DNA of 64,000 nt from Candidatus Sodalis endolongispinus (GTDB lineage: Bacteria > Pseudomonadota > Gammaproteobacteria > Enterobacterales > Enterobacteriaceae), in contig NZ_JAFJYC010000002.1 of assembly GCF_018777395.1 (NCBI RefSeq), positions 775,415 to 839,414 on the forward strand, given 5' to 3'. Both the position numbers and the translations under genes were made by a program. The stretch's first letter is position 1. Each line of letters starts with the position of its first letter. Below, in pieces: positions 9,485 through 20,267 of the stretch. The notes beneath the pieces were generated by a model, which saw only the letters and a list, made by a program, of their open reading frames with translations, was not told the DNA's origin and did not search any database.

Positions 9485-10591
9485 TTAGTCTTCCTGCAGG
9501 CCTATCCGCAGTAGCTTACCGTTGCGTTCATCGGTCAGCACGTAGAGATAACCATCGGGGACATCGCGGATGCGCTCTGCGCGATCCGTCAGCAAGCGCT
9601 GCTCCGATACCACCTCGTTTCCCTTCAGGGTCAGGCGCAACAGCGCCTTGGTTTTCAGCGCACCGATAAATAGCGAATGCCGCCAGGCGGGAAAGCGATC
9701 GCTTTGGTAAAACGCCATGCCGCTGACCGCCGGCGAGTGTTGCCAAAACCAAACCGGCTGATCGGTTCCCGCGACAATGCCGCCACGCGCCTCGGGGATC
9801 TTTAACCCGGAATAATTAATGCCATAGGTGGCGATCGGCCAGCCGTAATTGGCGCCTTTGTGCAGGATATTGATTTCATCGCCGCCGCGCGGACCGTGTT
9901 CATTTTCCCACATATCGCCGGTCCAGGGATTCATGGCTAAGCCCTGCGGGTTGCGGTGGCCATAGGTCCAGATTTCCGGCCGCGCGTTCTCCTGATGCAC
10001 AAACGGGTTATCCTCCGGCACGTCGCCATTGCCGTGCAGACGCACGACTTTACCCTGATGTTTGCTCAGGGACTGGGCCGTGGGGCGGCGGTTATTTTCC
10101 CCCAGACTGATGTAGAGCATGCCCTGGCGGTCAAACGCCAACCGTCCGCCAAAATGCTCGCCGCTGGACAGCTTCGGGCCCTGGCGAAAGATAATTTTAA
10201 CATCGGTAAGGTGGCGATGGTCCTCAGACAGGCGGCCATAGCCGACCGCCGTGCCCGCATCCTGTTTGCCCTGTTCGGCAAAGCTCAGGTAAATGCGCCG
10301 GGATTGCGCAAAATCCGGCGCGGGCAGGACGTCGAACAGCCCGCCCTGACCGTGGGCATACACCGCCGGCACGCCGCTAATCGTCGGCGACAGCGGGGTT
10401 CCGGGTTGCCAATAGCGCAGCCGACCCGGTCGTTCGGTAATCAGCATCCAGCCGCCCTCGCCCAAGAACGCCAGTGACCAGGGGTTATCCAGGCCGCTGA
10501 GCATTTCTGTGACCTGGATGCGGGCGGCATTACCGGCCAAAGGCAAGGCCAGCAGGCCGGTGGCAAACAGCAAAACAAGCAACCATCGCAT
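9485..10591 (-). CDS. yliI: Soluble aldose sugar dehydrogenase YliI, PQQ-dependent
   Basis: 368 residues from ATG at 10591 (MRWLLVLLFATG; signal peptide). The protein is the periplasmic six-bladed propeller type that oxidises aldoses with pyrroloquinoline quinone. Visible motifs are LDNPWSLAFL, the conserved GGLFDVLPAPDF, GEHFGGRLAFD, TYGHRNPQGLAMNP (metal/PQQ-binding region) and WENEHGPRGGDEINIL. Length and motif order match E. coli YliI (371). No PQQ biosynthesis gene is in this window, and the membrane glucose dehydrogenase further along is broken, so any activity would need imported PQQ. Convergent with yliJ. Confidence 0.9.
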   Translation of the reverse strand: MRWLLVLLFATGLLALPLAGNAARIQVTEMLSGLDNPWSLAFLGEGGWMLITERPGRLRYWQPGTPLSPTISGVPAVYAHGQGGLFDVLPAPDFAQSRRIYLSFAEQGKQDAGTAVGYGRLSEDHRHLTDVKIIFRQGPKLSSGEHFGGRLAFDRQGMLYISLGENNRRPTAQSLSKHQGKVVRLHGNGDVPEDNPFVHQENARPEIWTYGHRNPQGLAMNPWTGDMWENEHGPRGGDEINILHKGANYGWPIATYGINYSGLKIPEARGGIVAGTDQPVWFWQHSPAVSGMAFYQSDRFPAWRHSLFIGALKTKALLRLTLKGNEVVSEQRLLTDRAERIRDVPDGYLYVLTDERNGKLLRIGLQED

Positions 10592-10839
10592 GGTAGTTCT
10601 TCTGGTGACGTAAAGTGTTAAGCGTAGAAATGTTGCGCCGGTTCCGCGATAGCGAAGCGGCGGTTTTACATTTACTGACAGAGGGAGCAACGCCGCGATA
10701 ATGCGTTTTGGTGTTTTAAATTAATAAATAGCGTGTTATTAATTATATAATATTTTTATTGCATTATACGCCAATAAGCACCGACGCGCCGCTTCCCGCA
10801 CCAGTGGCCGTTGACCGAGGGAAAGCAAGAGGACTCACC

Positions 10840-11675
10840 ATGCAGAGGTTAACCCCCACTATCGCCGTTGTTACTCTGGGCTTAGTCATTAGCGGCTGCG
10901 CCACGCGAGAACACCCCGCCGCACCGGCGTCGTCGGCCCAGGCACGTTTAACCGATCAAACGGTCATGGCGGTAAACTGGGTACAGCAATCCGGCGAAAT
11001 AAGCGCCCTCGCCTATCAGGCGTTTAGTTTAATAGCGCGCAAACGGCGTTCCTGGAGTCCAGGGCCCGTCCTGGGTTGAAGAAAGCCGTAGTCGTGGATT
11101 TGGATGAAACCATGATCGACAACAGCGCCTATGCCGGTTGGCAGATTAAACAGGCGCAGCCGTTTAGCGATAAAACCTGGAGTCAGTGGACCCAGGCCAG
11201 CGAAGCTAAAGCCATGCCGGGCGCCGTCGCTTTTTCCCATTTCGTGAGCCAGCACGGCGGCCGGATTTTTTATGTGTCCAATCGCGGGCAGGCGGATCTC
11301 ACCGCTACCGTCGATAACCTGCAAGCATTGGGTTTTGCTGATGTGACGCCGCAAACTTTGCTGCTAAAACCCACCGGCGGTAGCTCTGATAAAACCGCCC
11401 GCTTCCACCAGGTGGAACAACAGGGCTATGACATTGTGGTGTATGTGGGGGACAATTTAAACGATTTCAGCGGCGAGCCCTATCACCGGCTGAACAGCGA
11501 GCGCCGGGACTTTGTCAACCGCCATCAGGGCGATTTCGGTCGTAAGTATATTGTGCTGCCTAATCCCAGCTACGGCGACTGGGAAGGCGGTTTGTCAAAG
11601 GATTACTGGCCCGCCAGCGACGAACAGAAGCTGAAAATTCGCGCCGAACGCATTGATGCCTGGGACGGTAAATAA
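10840..11675 (+). pseudogene. Acid phosphatase, lipoprotein e(P4)/HAD class C family, frameshifted
   Basis: ATG at 10840 begins a lipoprotein signal with lipobox LVISGC. The next segment VMAVNWVQQSGEISALAYQAF is typical of e(P4)-type phosphatases. Two tandem copies of GTTTA (10022-style duplication at 11022-11031) break the frame just after AYQAF. Downstream, the frame continues from about 11033 with AQTAFLE and KKAVVVDLDETMIDNS (HAD motif with catalytic Asp pair), then FYVSNRG and a GDNLNDF motif to a stop at 11675. Removing one GTTTA would restore a full-length protein. The family dephosphorylates NMN and other nucleotides at the outer membrane. A TATAAT box lies at 10746 in the AT-rich spacer upstream. 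Confidence 0.85.
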
Positions 11676-11764
11676 TCTCCCTGGCGCCGGTTAACGTCGG
11701 ACGCGGACAGTTGCGACGCGGCGCGCGTTGCCGCCCTTGCCGGCACCCCTCCGGCAAATAGCGC

Positions 11765-11880
11765 GCCGGTAGCGTATTCTTGAAAAGGACCGGCGACGGC
11801 GCGCCGGTATCACCTCCCTAAAGAGGGCCGGAGAAGGGCATGCCGGTATAGCATTCCCGGAGAGGGCTGGCGCTTTCCCA
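11765..11880. repeat. Tandem array, three units of 38-39 bp, downstream of gsiD and the phosphatase
   Basis: The core GCCGGTA recurs at 11765, 11803 and 11842 with related flanks rich in GGAGAGGG. Part of the first-second junction forms the inverted repeat ACCGGC/GCCGGT. It lies between two convergent genes. Confidence 0.55.
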
Positions 11881-11885
11881 GGCCC

Positions 11886-12791
11886 TCACCCCTTCAGGCG
11901 TGGATCCAGCGCATCGCGCAAACCATCCCCCAGCAAGTTGAACGCCAGCACGGTCAAGAAGATAGCCAGGCTGGGAAACAGCGCCACATGCGGCGCCACA
12001 ACCATATCGGCCCGCGCCTCATTGAGCATCGCGCCCCACTCCGGCGTCGGCGGCTGCGCTCCGAGGCCGAGAAAGGACAGGCTGGCGGCGGTAATGATCG
12101 ACGTACTAATACGCATGGTAAAAAACACCACGATGGACGACAACGTGCCCGGCAAGATATGGCGCAACAAAATGGTGCTGTCGCTCGCGCCGATACTGCG
12201 GGCGGATTCGATATAGGTTTGGTGCTTAAGCACCAGCGTATTGCCGCGTACCAGCCGGGCGAAAGCCGGGATGCTAAAAATGGCCACCGCGACGATCACG
12301 TTCGCCATGCCGCTGCCCATAATCGCCACCACCGCTATCGCCAGCAGAATGTCCGGGAAGGCGAAAAGCACATCGTAAATACGCATAATAATGCGGTCCC
12401 AGACGCCTTCATAATAGCCGGCCAGTAGACCGAAAAAGGTGCCGACAGCCATACCGATAATGACCGAAAACACCCCCGCCGCCAGCGAGATACACGCGCC
12501 CATCAGGATCCGGCTGAAAATATCCCGCCCCAGTGAATCCACCCCCAGCCAATGTAGGGCCGACGGCCCCTCATTCAGACGGTCGTAGTCGAAGTAATTT
12601 TCGGCGTCAAAGGGCACCAGCCAGGGCGCCAGCAGCGCCGCCAGCATCAGCAGCACCACAAAGACCCCCGCCACCACCGCCACCGGCTGCTGGCGGAGAC
12701 GGCGCCAGAATTTGCGCCAGGGTGTGCGCACGCGCTGGGGCGCTACCGTGGGCATCGCCGCCAGCGCGGCATTACGTCGCCAAAATTGCAT
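11886..12791 (-). CDS. gsiD: Glutathione ABC transporter permease GsiD
   Basis: 301 residues from ATG at 12791; a GTG lies one codon upstream. It is nearly identical in layout to E. coli GsiD. The N-terminal cytoplasmic segment carries [15 protein letters not shown], followed by six membrane helices. The EAA loop [21 protein letters not shown] contacts the ATPase. The C-terminus [17 protein letters not shown] is typical of the DppC/OppC class. In the family it forms the inner-membrane channel with GsiC for glutathione import, energised by GsiA. It is the last gene of the iaaA-gsiABCD operon. It is intact, but its partners GsiC, GsiB and GsiA are broken. Confidence 0.92.
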   Translation of the reverse strand: MQFWRRNAALAAMPTVAPQRVRTPWRKFWRRLRQQPVAVVAGVFVVLLMLAALLAPWLVPFDAENYFDYDRLNEGPSALHWLGVDSLGRDIFSRILMGACISLAAGVFSVIIGMAVGTFFGLLAGYYEGVWDRIIMRIYDVLFAFPDILLAIAVVAIMGSGMANVIVAVAIFSIPAFARLVRGNTLVLKHQTYIESARSIGASDSTILLRHILPGTLSSIVVFFTMRISTSIITAASLSFLGLGAQPPTPEWGAMLNEARADMVVAPHVALFPSLAIFLTVLAFNLLGDGLRDALDPRLKG

Positions 12792-12800
12792 CACGATGGG

Positions 12801-13721
12801 TTACCTGTAGCGAATGGAGGGGTTAATGGCGGCATACAGCATATCCACCAGCAAATTAATCAAAATGAATTCCAGCGAAAACAATAGCACCTCGGCCTGT
12901 ATGACAGGGTAATCACGCAGCGTCACCGAATCCACCAGCAGCCGACCCAGGCCGGACCAGTTGAACACCGCTTCCACCACAATCGACCCCCCCAACAGAA
13001 AACCGAATTGCAGGCCCATCATGGTCACAACCGGGATCATGGCGTTGCGCAGTCAGTGCTTGACCACCACCAGACTCTCACGCACCCCTTTGGCCCGGGC
13101 GGTGCGCATGTAGTCCTCTTGCATCACTTCGATAAACGAGGCGCGGGTAAAACGCGCCATAATCGACGCCACCGCCGCACCGAGGGTAATCGACGGCAGA
13201 ATATAGTGGCGCAGCGAGTCCGCGCCCACCGTGGGCAGCCAACCCAGCCGCACCGAGAAAACCTGCATCAATAACATACCGAGCGCAAACGCCGGAAAGG
13301 AGATACCCGACACCGCAATCGTCATACCCACTCGGTCAGGCCAGCGGTTGCGCCACACTGCGGACAAAATACCCAGCGTCATGCCGAAAATGACCGACCA
13401 AATCATGCTGGTCACAGTGAGCCACAGTGTGGGCATGAAACGGCTGCTTATTTCGCTGCTTACCGGCCGTTTTGATACCATCGAGGTGCCGAAGTCGGCC
13501 TGCGCCACCTGGGTCAAAAAGCGCCAGAATTGCACCGGCAACGGCAGGTCCAGACCCAGATCGTGGCGCACCAGCGCCACCACCGTCGCATCCGCTTCCG
13601 GCCCTGCCGCCAGCCGGGCGGGATCGCCCGGTAGCAGGTGGACAAAGCAGAACACCAACACCGCCACAATCAGCAGCGTGGGTATCAGCCCCAATAATCT
13701 CTTGATGAAATAATTCAGCAT
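12801..13721 (-). pseudogene. gsiC: Glutathione ABC transporter permease GsiC, one premature stop
   Basis: The full 306-codon frame from ATG at 13721 to 12801 has exactly the E. coli length. It is interrupted only by TGA at 13053-13055. The stop replaces Gly in the segment E. coli reads [11 protein letters not shown], inside the EAA loop region (ESLVVVKH then [12 protein letters not shown]). A single GGA to TGA change explains it. The N-terminal 222 residues could be made but lack the last membrane helices. Ten bases separate it from gsiD. Confidence 0.93.
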
Positions 13722-13732
13722 AACGGCCTGGG

Positions 13733-14878
13733 TTATTTCATATCGGCGTGTGAGAACTCAAAAGAGCCGTCCGGCATCACATAAAAGTCGCTCAGGTTTT
13801 TATTACGCGCGTACACCAGCTTCTCGGTTGCCAGGTAAATCCACGGCGCATCGGCCCAGAGAGTATCCTGCGCGTCTTTGTACAGCCGGGCTTTTTCCTC
13901 ACGGCTGGTGGTTTTCAGCACAGCGGCGAAATGGCCCAATCCGCCTCGCCGGTTGACGCCGACCAGCCAGAGTAGAACATCCGCACGCCGGTTTCTTTCA
14001 CGCCATTGCTTTCCACCTGCGCTACGCGCTGGCCGGCGTCCATCGCCGTCACGGTCGTTTTCACCCCGATTTGATCCAACTGCTGCTGAACGAACTGCAG
14101 CACTTTTTGGCTGGTGCTACTGTTGTTGTACGACCAAAGCGTGGTGGAGAACCCGTTGCCATGGCCGGATTCTTTCAGTAACGCGCGCGCCTTGGCGACG
14201 TCGTAAGGCCAAGGCTGATATTGGCTCGCGAAATCAATGCCTTTCGGCACCGGCCCCTGTGCCGGGGTGGCGTAGCCGGAGAAGGCCACTTTAATCAGCG
14301 CGTCTTTATTAATGGCGTAGTTTAACGCCTGGCGTACCTTGACGTTCTCAAACGGCTTTTGCGTCACGTTGAGGCTGATATAACGCTGCACGATCGACGG
14401 CGCGGAGATAAGGCTCACCTTGCTGTTATTCTCCAGTACCTTGGCCTGATCATAGGGAATGGATGACCTCGGTCTTGGCGATCATTTTAAACAGGTTGTA
14501 GCGTTTGAGATGGTTGTCCGGGTTACTGGCGCGATCCAGATTCACTTTTACCGCTTCCGCGTTAAAGTCGGTGCCGTCCTGGAACTTGACGCCCTGACGC
14601 AGCTTGAAGGTGTAGGTCAGGCCATCATCGCTGGCGGCATAGCTCTCCGCCAGAACGTTTTGCCGCTTCATATCTTTATCGAAGCCGAACAATCCTTGAT
14701 AAAACGATTTGGCCACCGCCTGGGACAGGGTGTCATTCGCATCATAAGGATCAAGGGTGGTGAAATTGGAGTTCGCCGCCACCACGACATCTTTGGCGGC
14801 CCAGGCCGGCGCGGCGGCCAGCGTGGATAGAACTGCCGTGGCTATCAGCCAGTTACGCTTACCATGTTGTTGCATCAT
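13733..14878 (-). pseudogene. gsiB: Glutathione-binding protein GsiB, two deletions with frameshifts
   Basis: The N-terminal part (signal peptide ending PAWA, then [20 protein letters not shown]) matches the SBP family 5 protein GsiB. After KMIAKTEVI, about 90 residues of the E. coli protein are absent, and the sequence resumes out of frame at [13 protein letters not shown] second deletion of about 30 residues removes the segment between [10 protein letters not shown] and [18 protein letters not shown]. The C-terminus [15 protein letters not shown] is present. What remains is about 380 of 512 residues in three frames. No functional binding protein can be made. Confidence 0.92.
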
Positions 14879-14905
14879 TCGCGACTCTCTCCTTGAAAAG
14901 ACCGG

Positions 14906-16869
14906 TCAGTAAGCGCCGCCGACAGCATGACGGGCGACATAATGTCCCTCGCCCGCCTGCTGGCGCGGCGCAACCTGTGGTTCATCACCCAGCGCCCGTG
15001 TGGGGCTGGGGATTTCATCTGCCTGTAACACCCGATCGCGGCGGCGGTTGGCGGGATCGGCCACAGGTACCGCAGACATCAATTTGCGGGTATAGGGATG
15101 GTGGGGATGCTCGAACACCTGCCGGCGCGGACCGATTTCGACGATCTGCCCCAGATACATCACCGCCACCCGGTGGCTGACCCGCTCCACCACACCGCCA
15201 TATCATGGGAAATAAATAAAAACGCGAGGCCGAATTCCCGCTGCAGACCCAGCATCAAGTTCACTATCTGCGCCTGGATGGAGACATCCAGCGCCGACAC
15301 CGATTCGTCGGCAATCACCACTTTAGGATTCAGGGCCAGCGCGCGGGCGATGCAAATCCGCTGCCGCTGTCCGCCGGAAAATTCATGGGGATAACGCGCG
15401 GCATGTTCCGGCAGCAGGCCGACACGTTCGAGCAACGTCGCGACGCGTTGTTCCGCTTCTTTGCCCTGCGCCACGCCGTGCACCAACAGCGGCTCCATTA
15501 TGGAATATCCTACTGTCAGGCGTGGGTCCAGTGAGGCGTAGGGATCCTGGAAAATAAATTGAATATTGCGCCGCAAATGCTGCAGCGCGCTGCCTTGCAA
15601 GTGGTTGATGGAGAGGCCGTCAAACAGAATAGCGCCGCCTTGGCTTTCCACCATGCGCAACAGCGCGCGACCGGTGGTGGATTTGCCGCAGCCGGACTCA
15701 CCGACCAACGCCAGCGTTTCGCCGGGATAGAGGGAAAAACTGACCTTCTCCACCGCGCGAACCCGGCGCTGGATGCGGTTGAAAATGCCGCCGCGAATAG
15801 CGAAGCGTGCGACCAGATTGCGCACCTTCAGGATAGGCCCGCTTTCGGTTAGCACCGTATCCTGCGGCTGCAATGCTTCTGCCGGCATCGCCGTCGGCGC
15901 CTGCGCGTCCGGCGAGAAGCCGGCGGCGGTCGGCGGCGGCACCTCTACGCCGGGCGCCGGGTGCAGCAGCGGGAATTTCGCCGGCAAATCACTGTCCGCC
16001 ATCGACCCCAGCCGCGGCACGGCGGCCAGCAGCGCCTGCGTATACGGGTGGCGCGGTCGGTGAAACACCTCGTCGGCCGGCGCGGATTCCACGTCATTGC
16101 CCTGATACATCACCAGCACCCGATCCGCCATTTCCGCCACCACGCCCATATCATGGGTAATAAACATCACCCCCATGTGCATTTCCTGCTGTAGCAACCG
16201 TATCAATTGCAGGATCTGCGCCTGAATAGTGACATCCAACGCGGTGGTGGGCTCATCGGCGATAAGCAGCGCCGGCCGGCACGACAGCGCCATGGCAATC
16301 ATGACCCGCTGACGCATCCCGCCCGACAGCTGATGCGGGTAGCAGTCAAGGATATTGCGCGCCTCGGGGATCCGTACCAGATCCAACATATGCATCGCTT
16401 TGCGTCTGGCGCTGCGATGATCCTTGCCCTGATGCAAACGAATAGATTCTGCTATCTGCTCACCGACCGGGAAAACCGGATTTAGTGACGTCATCGGCTC
16501 TTGAAAAATCATCGCCATATCCGCGCCACGCAGCGAACGCAGCGTGGGGGCGGAGGCGCGGCGAAGATCCACCACCTGTCCCGAGCGCCGGCGGAACAGC
16601 AGAGTGCCGCTATCAATGCGTCCTCCCCCCAGCTCCACAAGCCGCATGACCGACAGCGACGTCGCGGACTTCCCCGAACCCGACTCGCCGACAATAGCTA
16701 AGGTTTCGCCGCGATTAACATCGAAGGAAAGGTTACGCACCGCGTCAACGCGCTGTCCTTCGCGCTGAAACTGGACGCTGAGATTACGCACCGACAGGAC
16801 CCGCTCTTGCGGCAGGTCCTGGGGCAACGGTTCGCCGGCGTGCGACGCGGCGATTTCTGGCGGCGCCAT
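14906..16869 (-). pseudogene. gsiA: Glutathione ABC transporter ATPase GsiA, late frameshift
   Basis: A double ABC ATPase. The first domain has GESGSGKS (Walker A), [12 protein letters not shown] (signature) and [12 protein letters not shown] (Walker B). The second has [24 protein letters not shown] and [11 protein letters not shown]. The frame breaks just after FISHDMAV of the second domain (about 15187-15196), where an extra TG dinucleotide gives WWSG instead of [14 protein letters not shown]. The tail continues in another frame to 14906. ATG at 16869 shares one base with the iaaA stop (TGATG), so the two were translationally coupled. Both nucleotide sites lie upstream of the break, so a truncated ATPase might still fold. 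Confidence 0.9.
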
Positions 16870-17819
16870 CAACGGTAAATCCCTACATCGGGCGCCTGGC
16901 CGACATAGCCCACCGCGCGATACATGCCTTCGCTATTGAACGGCAACGCCACGTGGCCGGCGGCGTCCACGGCGATAAGGCCGCCCGATCCCCCCAGCGG
17001 TAAAATCTGCTCAAAGACCACCCGCGCCGCCGCCTGCTCCAGGGACAAGCCGGCGTAGGCCACCAGCGCCGCCACTTCATGCGCGGCGGCGGTGCGGATA
17101 AACACCTCGCCGGTGCCGGTGCAAGAGACGGCAACGGTGGCGTTGTCCGCATAACAGCCGGCGCCAATGATAGGCGAATCCCCGACCCGCCCCGCCTGCT
17201 TATTGGTCATGCCGCCGGTAGAGGTGGCGGCGGCCAGATTGCCCTGACTATCGCATGCCACGGCGCCAACGGTACCAAACTTGCGGTCCGGGTCGATAGG
17301 ATCCGCGGCCGCGCCGTCGTGATCGAGTAGCGCGCCACCGTCCGCCGCCAGCGCCCGCTGGAGTTGCTGATACCTTTCCGGTGTAGAGAAAAAGTCGTTT
17401 TCCACGCGCGCCAGCCCCTGACGAAAAGCGAACTGCTCCGCCCCTTCGCCGGTAAACATGACATGGGGACTGTGTTCCATCACTGCCCGCGCGGCCAAAA
17501 TGGGGTTGCGGATATGCCTGACGCCACAGACGGCGCCCGCCGAGCGGCTGCGCCCGTCCATTACGCTGGCGTCCAGCTCGTGGGCACCCTGATGGGTGAA
17601 CACCGCCCCGATACCGGCGTTGAACAGCGGGCACTCTTCAAGCAATCGCACCGCTTGCGTGACGGCGTCCAGGGCGTTGCCACCGTCGGCCAGGATGGTC
17701 TGGCCGCTGCGGGTTATCGCGTCAAGCGCCTGGCGGTAATCACGTTCTTTTTCTGCGCTCATCGTCTGGCTCGACAGTGCGCCGGCGCCACCGTGGAGTG
17801 CTATCACTGCTTTGCTCAT
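16869..17819 (-). CDS. iaaA: Isoaspartyl peptidase/L-asparaginase IaaA
   Basis: 316 residues from ATG at 17819 ([14 protein letters not shown]). This Ntn-hydrolase cleaves itself before a catalytic Thr; the site is the conserved [13 protein letters not shown] segment (Gly-Thr junction). Further motifs are [40 protein letters not shown] and [10 protein letters not shown]. The enzyme removes isoaspartyl residues from dipeptides and has asparaginase activity. It heads the operon with gsiABCD as in E. coli, where dipeptide breakdown follows uptake. It remains open although most of the transporter is broken. The tail ends at GIYR, slightly shorter than in E. coli. Confidence 0.92.
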   Translation of the reverse strand: MSKAVIALHGGAGALSSQTMSAEKERDYRQALDAITRSGQTILADGGNALDAVTQAVRLLEECPLFNAGIGAVFTHQGAHELDASVMDGRSRSAGAVCGVRHIRNPILAARAVMEHSPHVMFTGEGAEQFAFRQGLARVENDFFSTPERYQQLQRALAADGGALLDHDGAAADPIDPDRKFGTVGAVACDSQGNLAAATSTGGMTNKQAGRVGDSPIIGAGCYADNATVAVSCTGTGEVFIRTAAAHEVAALVAYAGLSLEQAAARVVFEQILPLGGSGGLIAVDAAGHVALPFNSEGMYRAVGYVGQAPDVGIYR

Positions 17820-17862
17820 TGCAACGGTCACCCAGTCGATACGTCATGATTGGCTCGCCCTG

Positions 17863-17896
17863 CCGGATGCCGGATGCCGGATGCCGGATGCCGGCG
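17863..17896. repeat. Heptanucleotide microsatellite (CCGGATG)4
   Basis: Four perfect copies of CCGGATG run from 17863 to 17890, followed by a partial copy. It lies 44 bp upstream of the iaaA start in the iaaA-moeA divergent spacer. Slippage here could change spacing in the iaaA leader. Confidence 0.8.
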
Positions 17897-18003
17897 CGGG
17901 CCGCGGACGATAACGATCCAGGCCATTAAATGTCAGGCTAAACGTTAACATGTTATCGATTTTGACTATATGGACGCACTTGGCTGCTGTAAAGTAGAAA
18001 TAC

Positions 18004-18017
18004 GTGATATTAATCAC
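18004..18017. promoter_or_regulatory. CRP/FNR-type palindrome in the iaaA-moeA divergent spacer
   Basis: The perfect palindrome GTGATATTAATCAC fits both the CRP pattern (GTGA-N6-TCAC) and the FNR core (TGAT-N4-ATCA). It lies 185 bp upstream of iaaA and 171 bp upstream of moeA. moeA is known to be FNR-regulated in E. coli; a control role here is inferred. Surrounding DNA is AT-rich and promoter-like. Confidence 0.5.
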
Positions 18018-18187
18018 TCAGATGATATTGCATTCTTGAGCACTAGCTACCTTCGCGTCGCAGAGTACGGCGTGGCGGCACGCCCCTGTGCGCCGACCGG
18101 TTCTCCGATATCAGGTTCTCTGCCATAATAGACACCGCTTAGCATCCGGTGATTATCGCCGGATCCCCGTTGCCGACAGGAGTTGCC

Positions 18188-19373
18188 ATGGCTTCCACCC
18201 CTTCCCCGATGCTGACGCTTGAGCAGGCGTTGGCCACTATGCTCGATACCGTCAACGCCGTCACGGCGCTCGATACCGAGAGTGTGGCCTTGGACGACGC
18301 CTGCGGCCGCATCAGCGCCGAACCTATTATTTCGCCGGTCAACGTGCCGCCGTTTGATAATGCCGCCATGGACGGCTATGCCGTCAGACGGGCCGACCTT
18401 GCGCCGAGAGTAGCGTTGCCTGTAGCGGGACGGGCGCTGGCGGGGGTGCCGTTCACCGGCCCCTGGCCTGCGGGCAGCGCGCTGCGCATCATGAACGGCG
18501 CGCCGACTCCGGCCGGCGCCGAGGCGGTCATCATGCAAGAATACGCGGAGGTCAGCGAACAGGGCGTGCGGTTTATCGTTTCAGCCGCTGCCGGCGGGAC
18601 GGCTATTGCAGGTGGCGGAGCTGCCGCTGCTGGCATCGCTGGGCATCGCCTCGGTACGCGTCTGCCGCCGTTTGCGCGTGGCCTTGTTTTCCACCGGCGA
18701 CGAACTGCGGCCCATCGGCGCGCCGCTGGCCGCCGGCGAGATCCACGACACCAACCGCTTCGCCATCAGGCTGATGCTCACCCGGTTAGGCTGCGAGGTC
18801 ATCGATTTAGGGATTATCGCCGACGACGCCGCTGCCCTGCGTGAGGCGTTTCGTCAGGCGGACAGTCGGGCGGATTTACTCATCACCAGCGGCGGCGTGT
18901 CGGTCGGCGAGGCGGACTATACCAAAACCATGCTGGAAGAATTAGGGCATATTCATTTCTGGAAACTGGCGATGAAGCCCGGCAAACCCTTTGCCTTCGG
19001 CCGGCTGTCGCAGGCTTGGTTTTGCGGCCTGCCGGGCAATCCGGTGTCGGCGGCGGTGACCTTTTATCAATTGGTGCAGCCGCTGATTGCGCGCCTCGCG
19101 GGTCGCCGGGACTGGCGTGAGCCGCCGCGCTTGCGGGCACGGGCGCTGACCCCGCTTAGCAAAACGTCCGGCCGGCTGGATTTTCAGCACGGCTGCTACC
19201 GCCTGAACGCCGCGGGCGAGGTGGCAGTCGCCACTACCGGTTCGCAGGGATCCCATGTGTTCAGCTCCTTCGCCAGCGCCAACTGCTTTATCGTGCTGGA
19301 GCAAGCGCGCGGCGACGTGGCCGTCGGCGAATGGGTGACAATAGAACCGTTCAATGCTTTGTTGCAGGGCTGA
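18188..19373 (+). pseudogene. moeA: Molybdopterin molybdenumtransferase MoeA, internal deletion and frameshift
   Basis: From ATG at 18188 the N-terminal part matches Moe[35 protein letters not shown]. After [12 protein letters not shown] (near 18600) about 20 residues of the E. coli protein are missing. The sequence continues in another frame with [15 protein letters not shown]. The rest is well preserved: [39 protein letters not shown] and [17 protein letters not shown] to 19373. MoeA inserts molybdate into adenylated molybdopterin. The deletion removes part of the domain that binds the cofactor. moeB follows after 9 nt. Confidence 0.92.
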
Positions 19374-19382
19374 GGAGTCAAC

Positions 19383-20267
19383 ATGGCGGCGGAATTAACT
19401 CATCAAGAGATGCTGCGCTATAACCGCCAGATTATGTTGTGCGGCTTCGACTTTGACGGTCAGGAACGGTTGAAAGCGAGCTGTGCGCTGATTGCCGTCC
19501 TCGGCGGGTTAGGCAGCGCAGCGGCGCTGTATCTGGCCGCCGCCGGCATCGGCCGGCTGGTGTTGGTGGATTTTGATACCGTCTCGCTGTCGAATTTGCA
19601 GCGTCAGGTACTGCATAACGACTGTCGCATCGGCCAGAGTAAAGTCGCATCTGCCCGTCAGGCCCTCGCGGCGGTGAATCCGCACGTGACGCTAAAGGCG
19701 GTGGACCGGGCGCTGGATGATGAGGCGCTGTCTGCGCTGCTGGCCGAATGCGATATCGTGCTGGATTGTACCGACAACATCGCGGCGCGCGAACAGCTTA
19801 ACCGCTGCTGCTATCCGCACCGTGTGCCGTTGATTTCCGGCGCGGCGATACGGATGGAGGGGCAAATCAGCGTTTTCCGCTATCAACCGGGCGAGCCGTG
19901 CTATCGCTGCCTGAGCCGGTTATTCGGCGCCGAGAGCCTGACCTGTGCTGAAGCGGGTGTTATGGGGCCGCTGGTGGGCATCATCGGCGCGCTGCAGGCT
20001 ATGGAAGCCGTCAAGGTGCTAACCGATTACGGCCAATCCACGGTGGGGAAACTGGTGATGTTGGATGCCATGACGCTGCAGCTGCGGGAAATGCGGCTGC
20101 AGCGCCATCCCCACTGCGAGGTCTGCGGCGCGCGGCCCAGTCCTCCTGTCCCGCCGTATCAAAAAACTCCAGGCGACAAACCGGCTGATTTTCTGCCCCT
20201 GCCCCATCGGCACCGTTCGTACCGCGCGGGCGCCCGCCTGTTCGATAGCGCGATACAGCGGCGCTAG
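19383..20267 (+). CDS. moeB: Molybdopterin-synthase adenylyltransferase MoeB, extended C-terminus
   Basis: 294 residues against 249 in E. coli. The E1-like fold is clear: MLRYNRQIML, DFDTVSLSNLQRQ, DCTDN, SGAAIRMEGQISVF, the zinc pairs CYRC and CEVC, and LTCAEAGVMGPL carrying the conserved active-site Cys. The first glycine of the nucleotide loop (GLGGLG in E. coli) is Val here (VLGGLG), which might impair ATP binding. After CEVCG the frame runs on for about 46 residues through DNA antisense to the rlmF 3' end, so the normal stop has been lost. Normally it adenylates the MoaD C-terminus. With moeA broken, its role in cofactor synthesis is doubtful. Confidence 0.85.
   Translation: MAAELTHQEMLRYNRQIMLCGFDFDGQERLKASCALIAVLGGLGSAAALYLAAAGIGRLVLVDFDTVSLSNLQRQVLHNDCRIGQSKVASARQALAAVNPHVTLKAVDRALDDEALSALLAECDIVLDCTDNIAAREQLNRCCYPHRVPLISGAAIRMEGQISVFRYQPGEPCYRCLSRLFGAESLTCAEAGVMGPLVGIIGALQAMEAVKVLTDYGQSTVGKLVMLDAMTLQLREMRLQRHPHCEVCGARPSPPVPPYQKTPGDKPADFLPLPHRHRSYRAGARLFDSAIQRR

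Noticed and set aside
19383..20267. MoeB as a deliberate fusion protein.
   Set aside because: The extra C-terminal part is antisense rlmF sequence without any domain signature, so it reads as loss of the stop codon.
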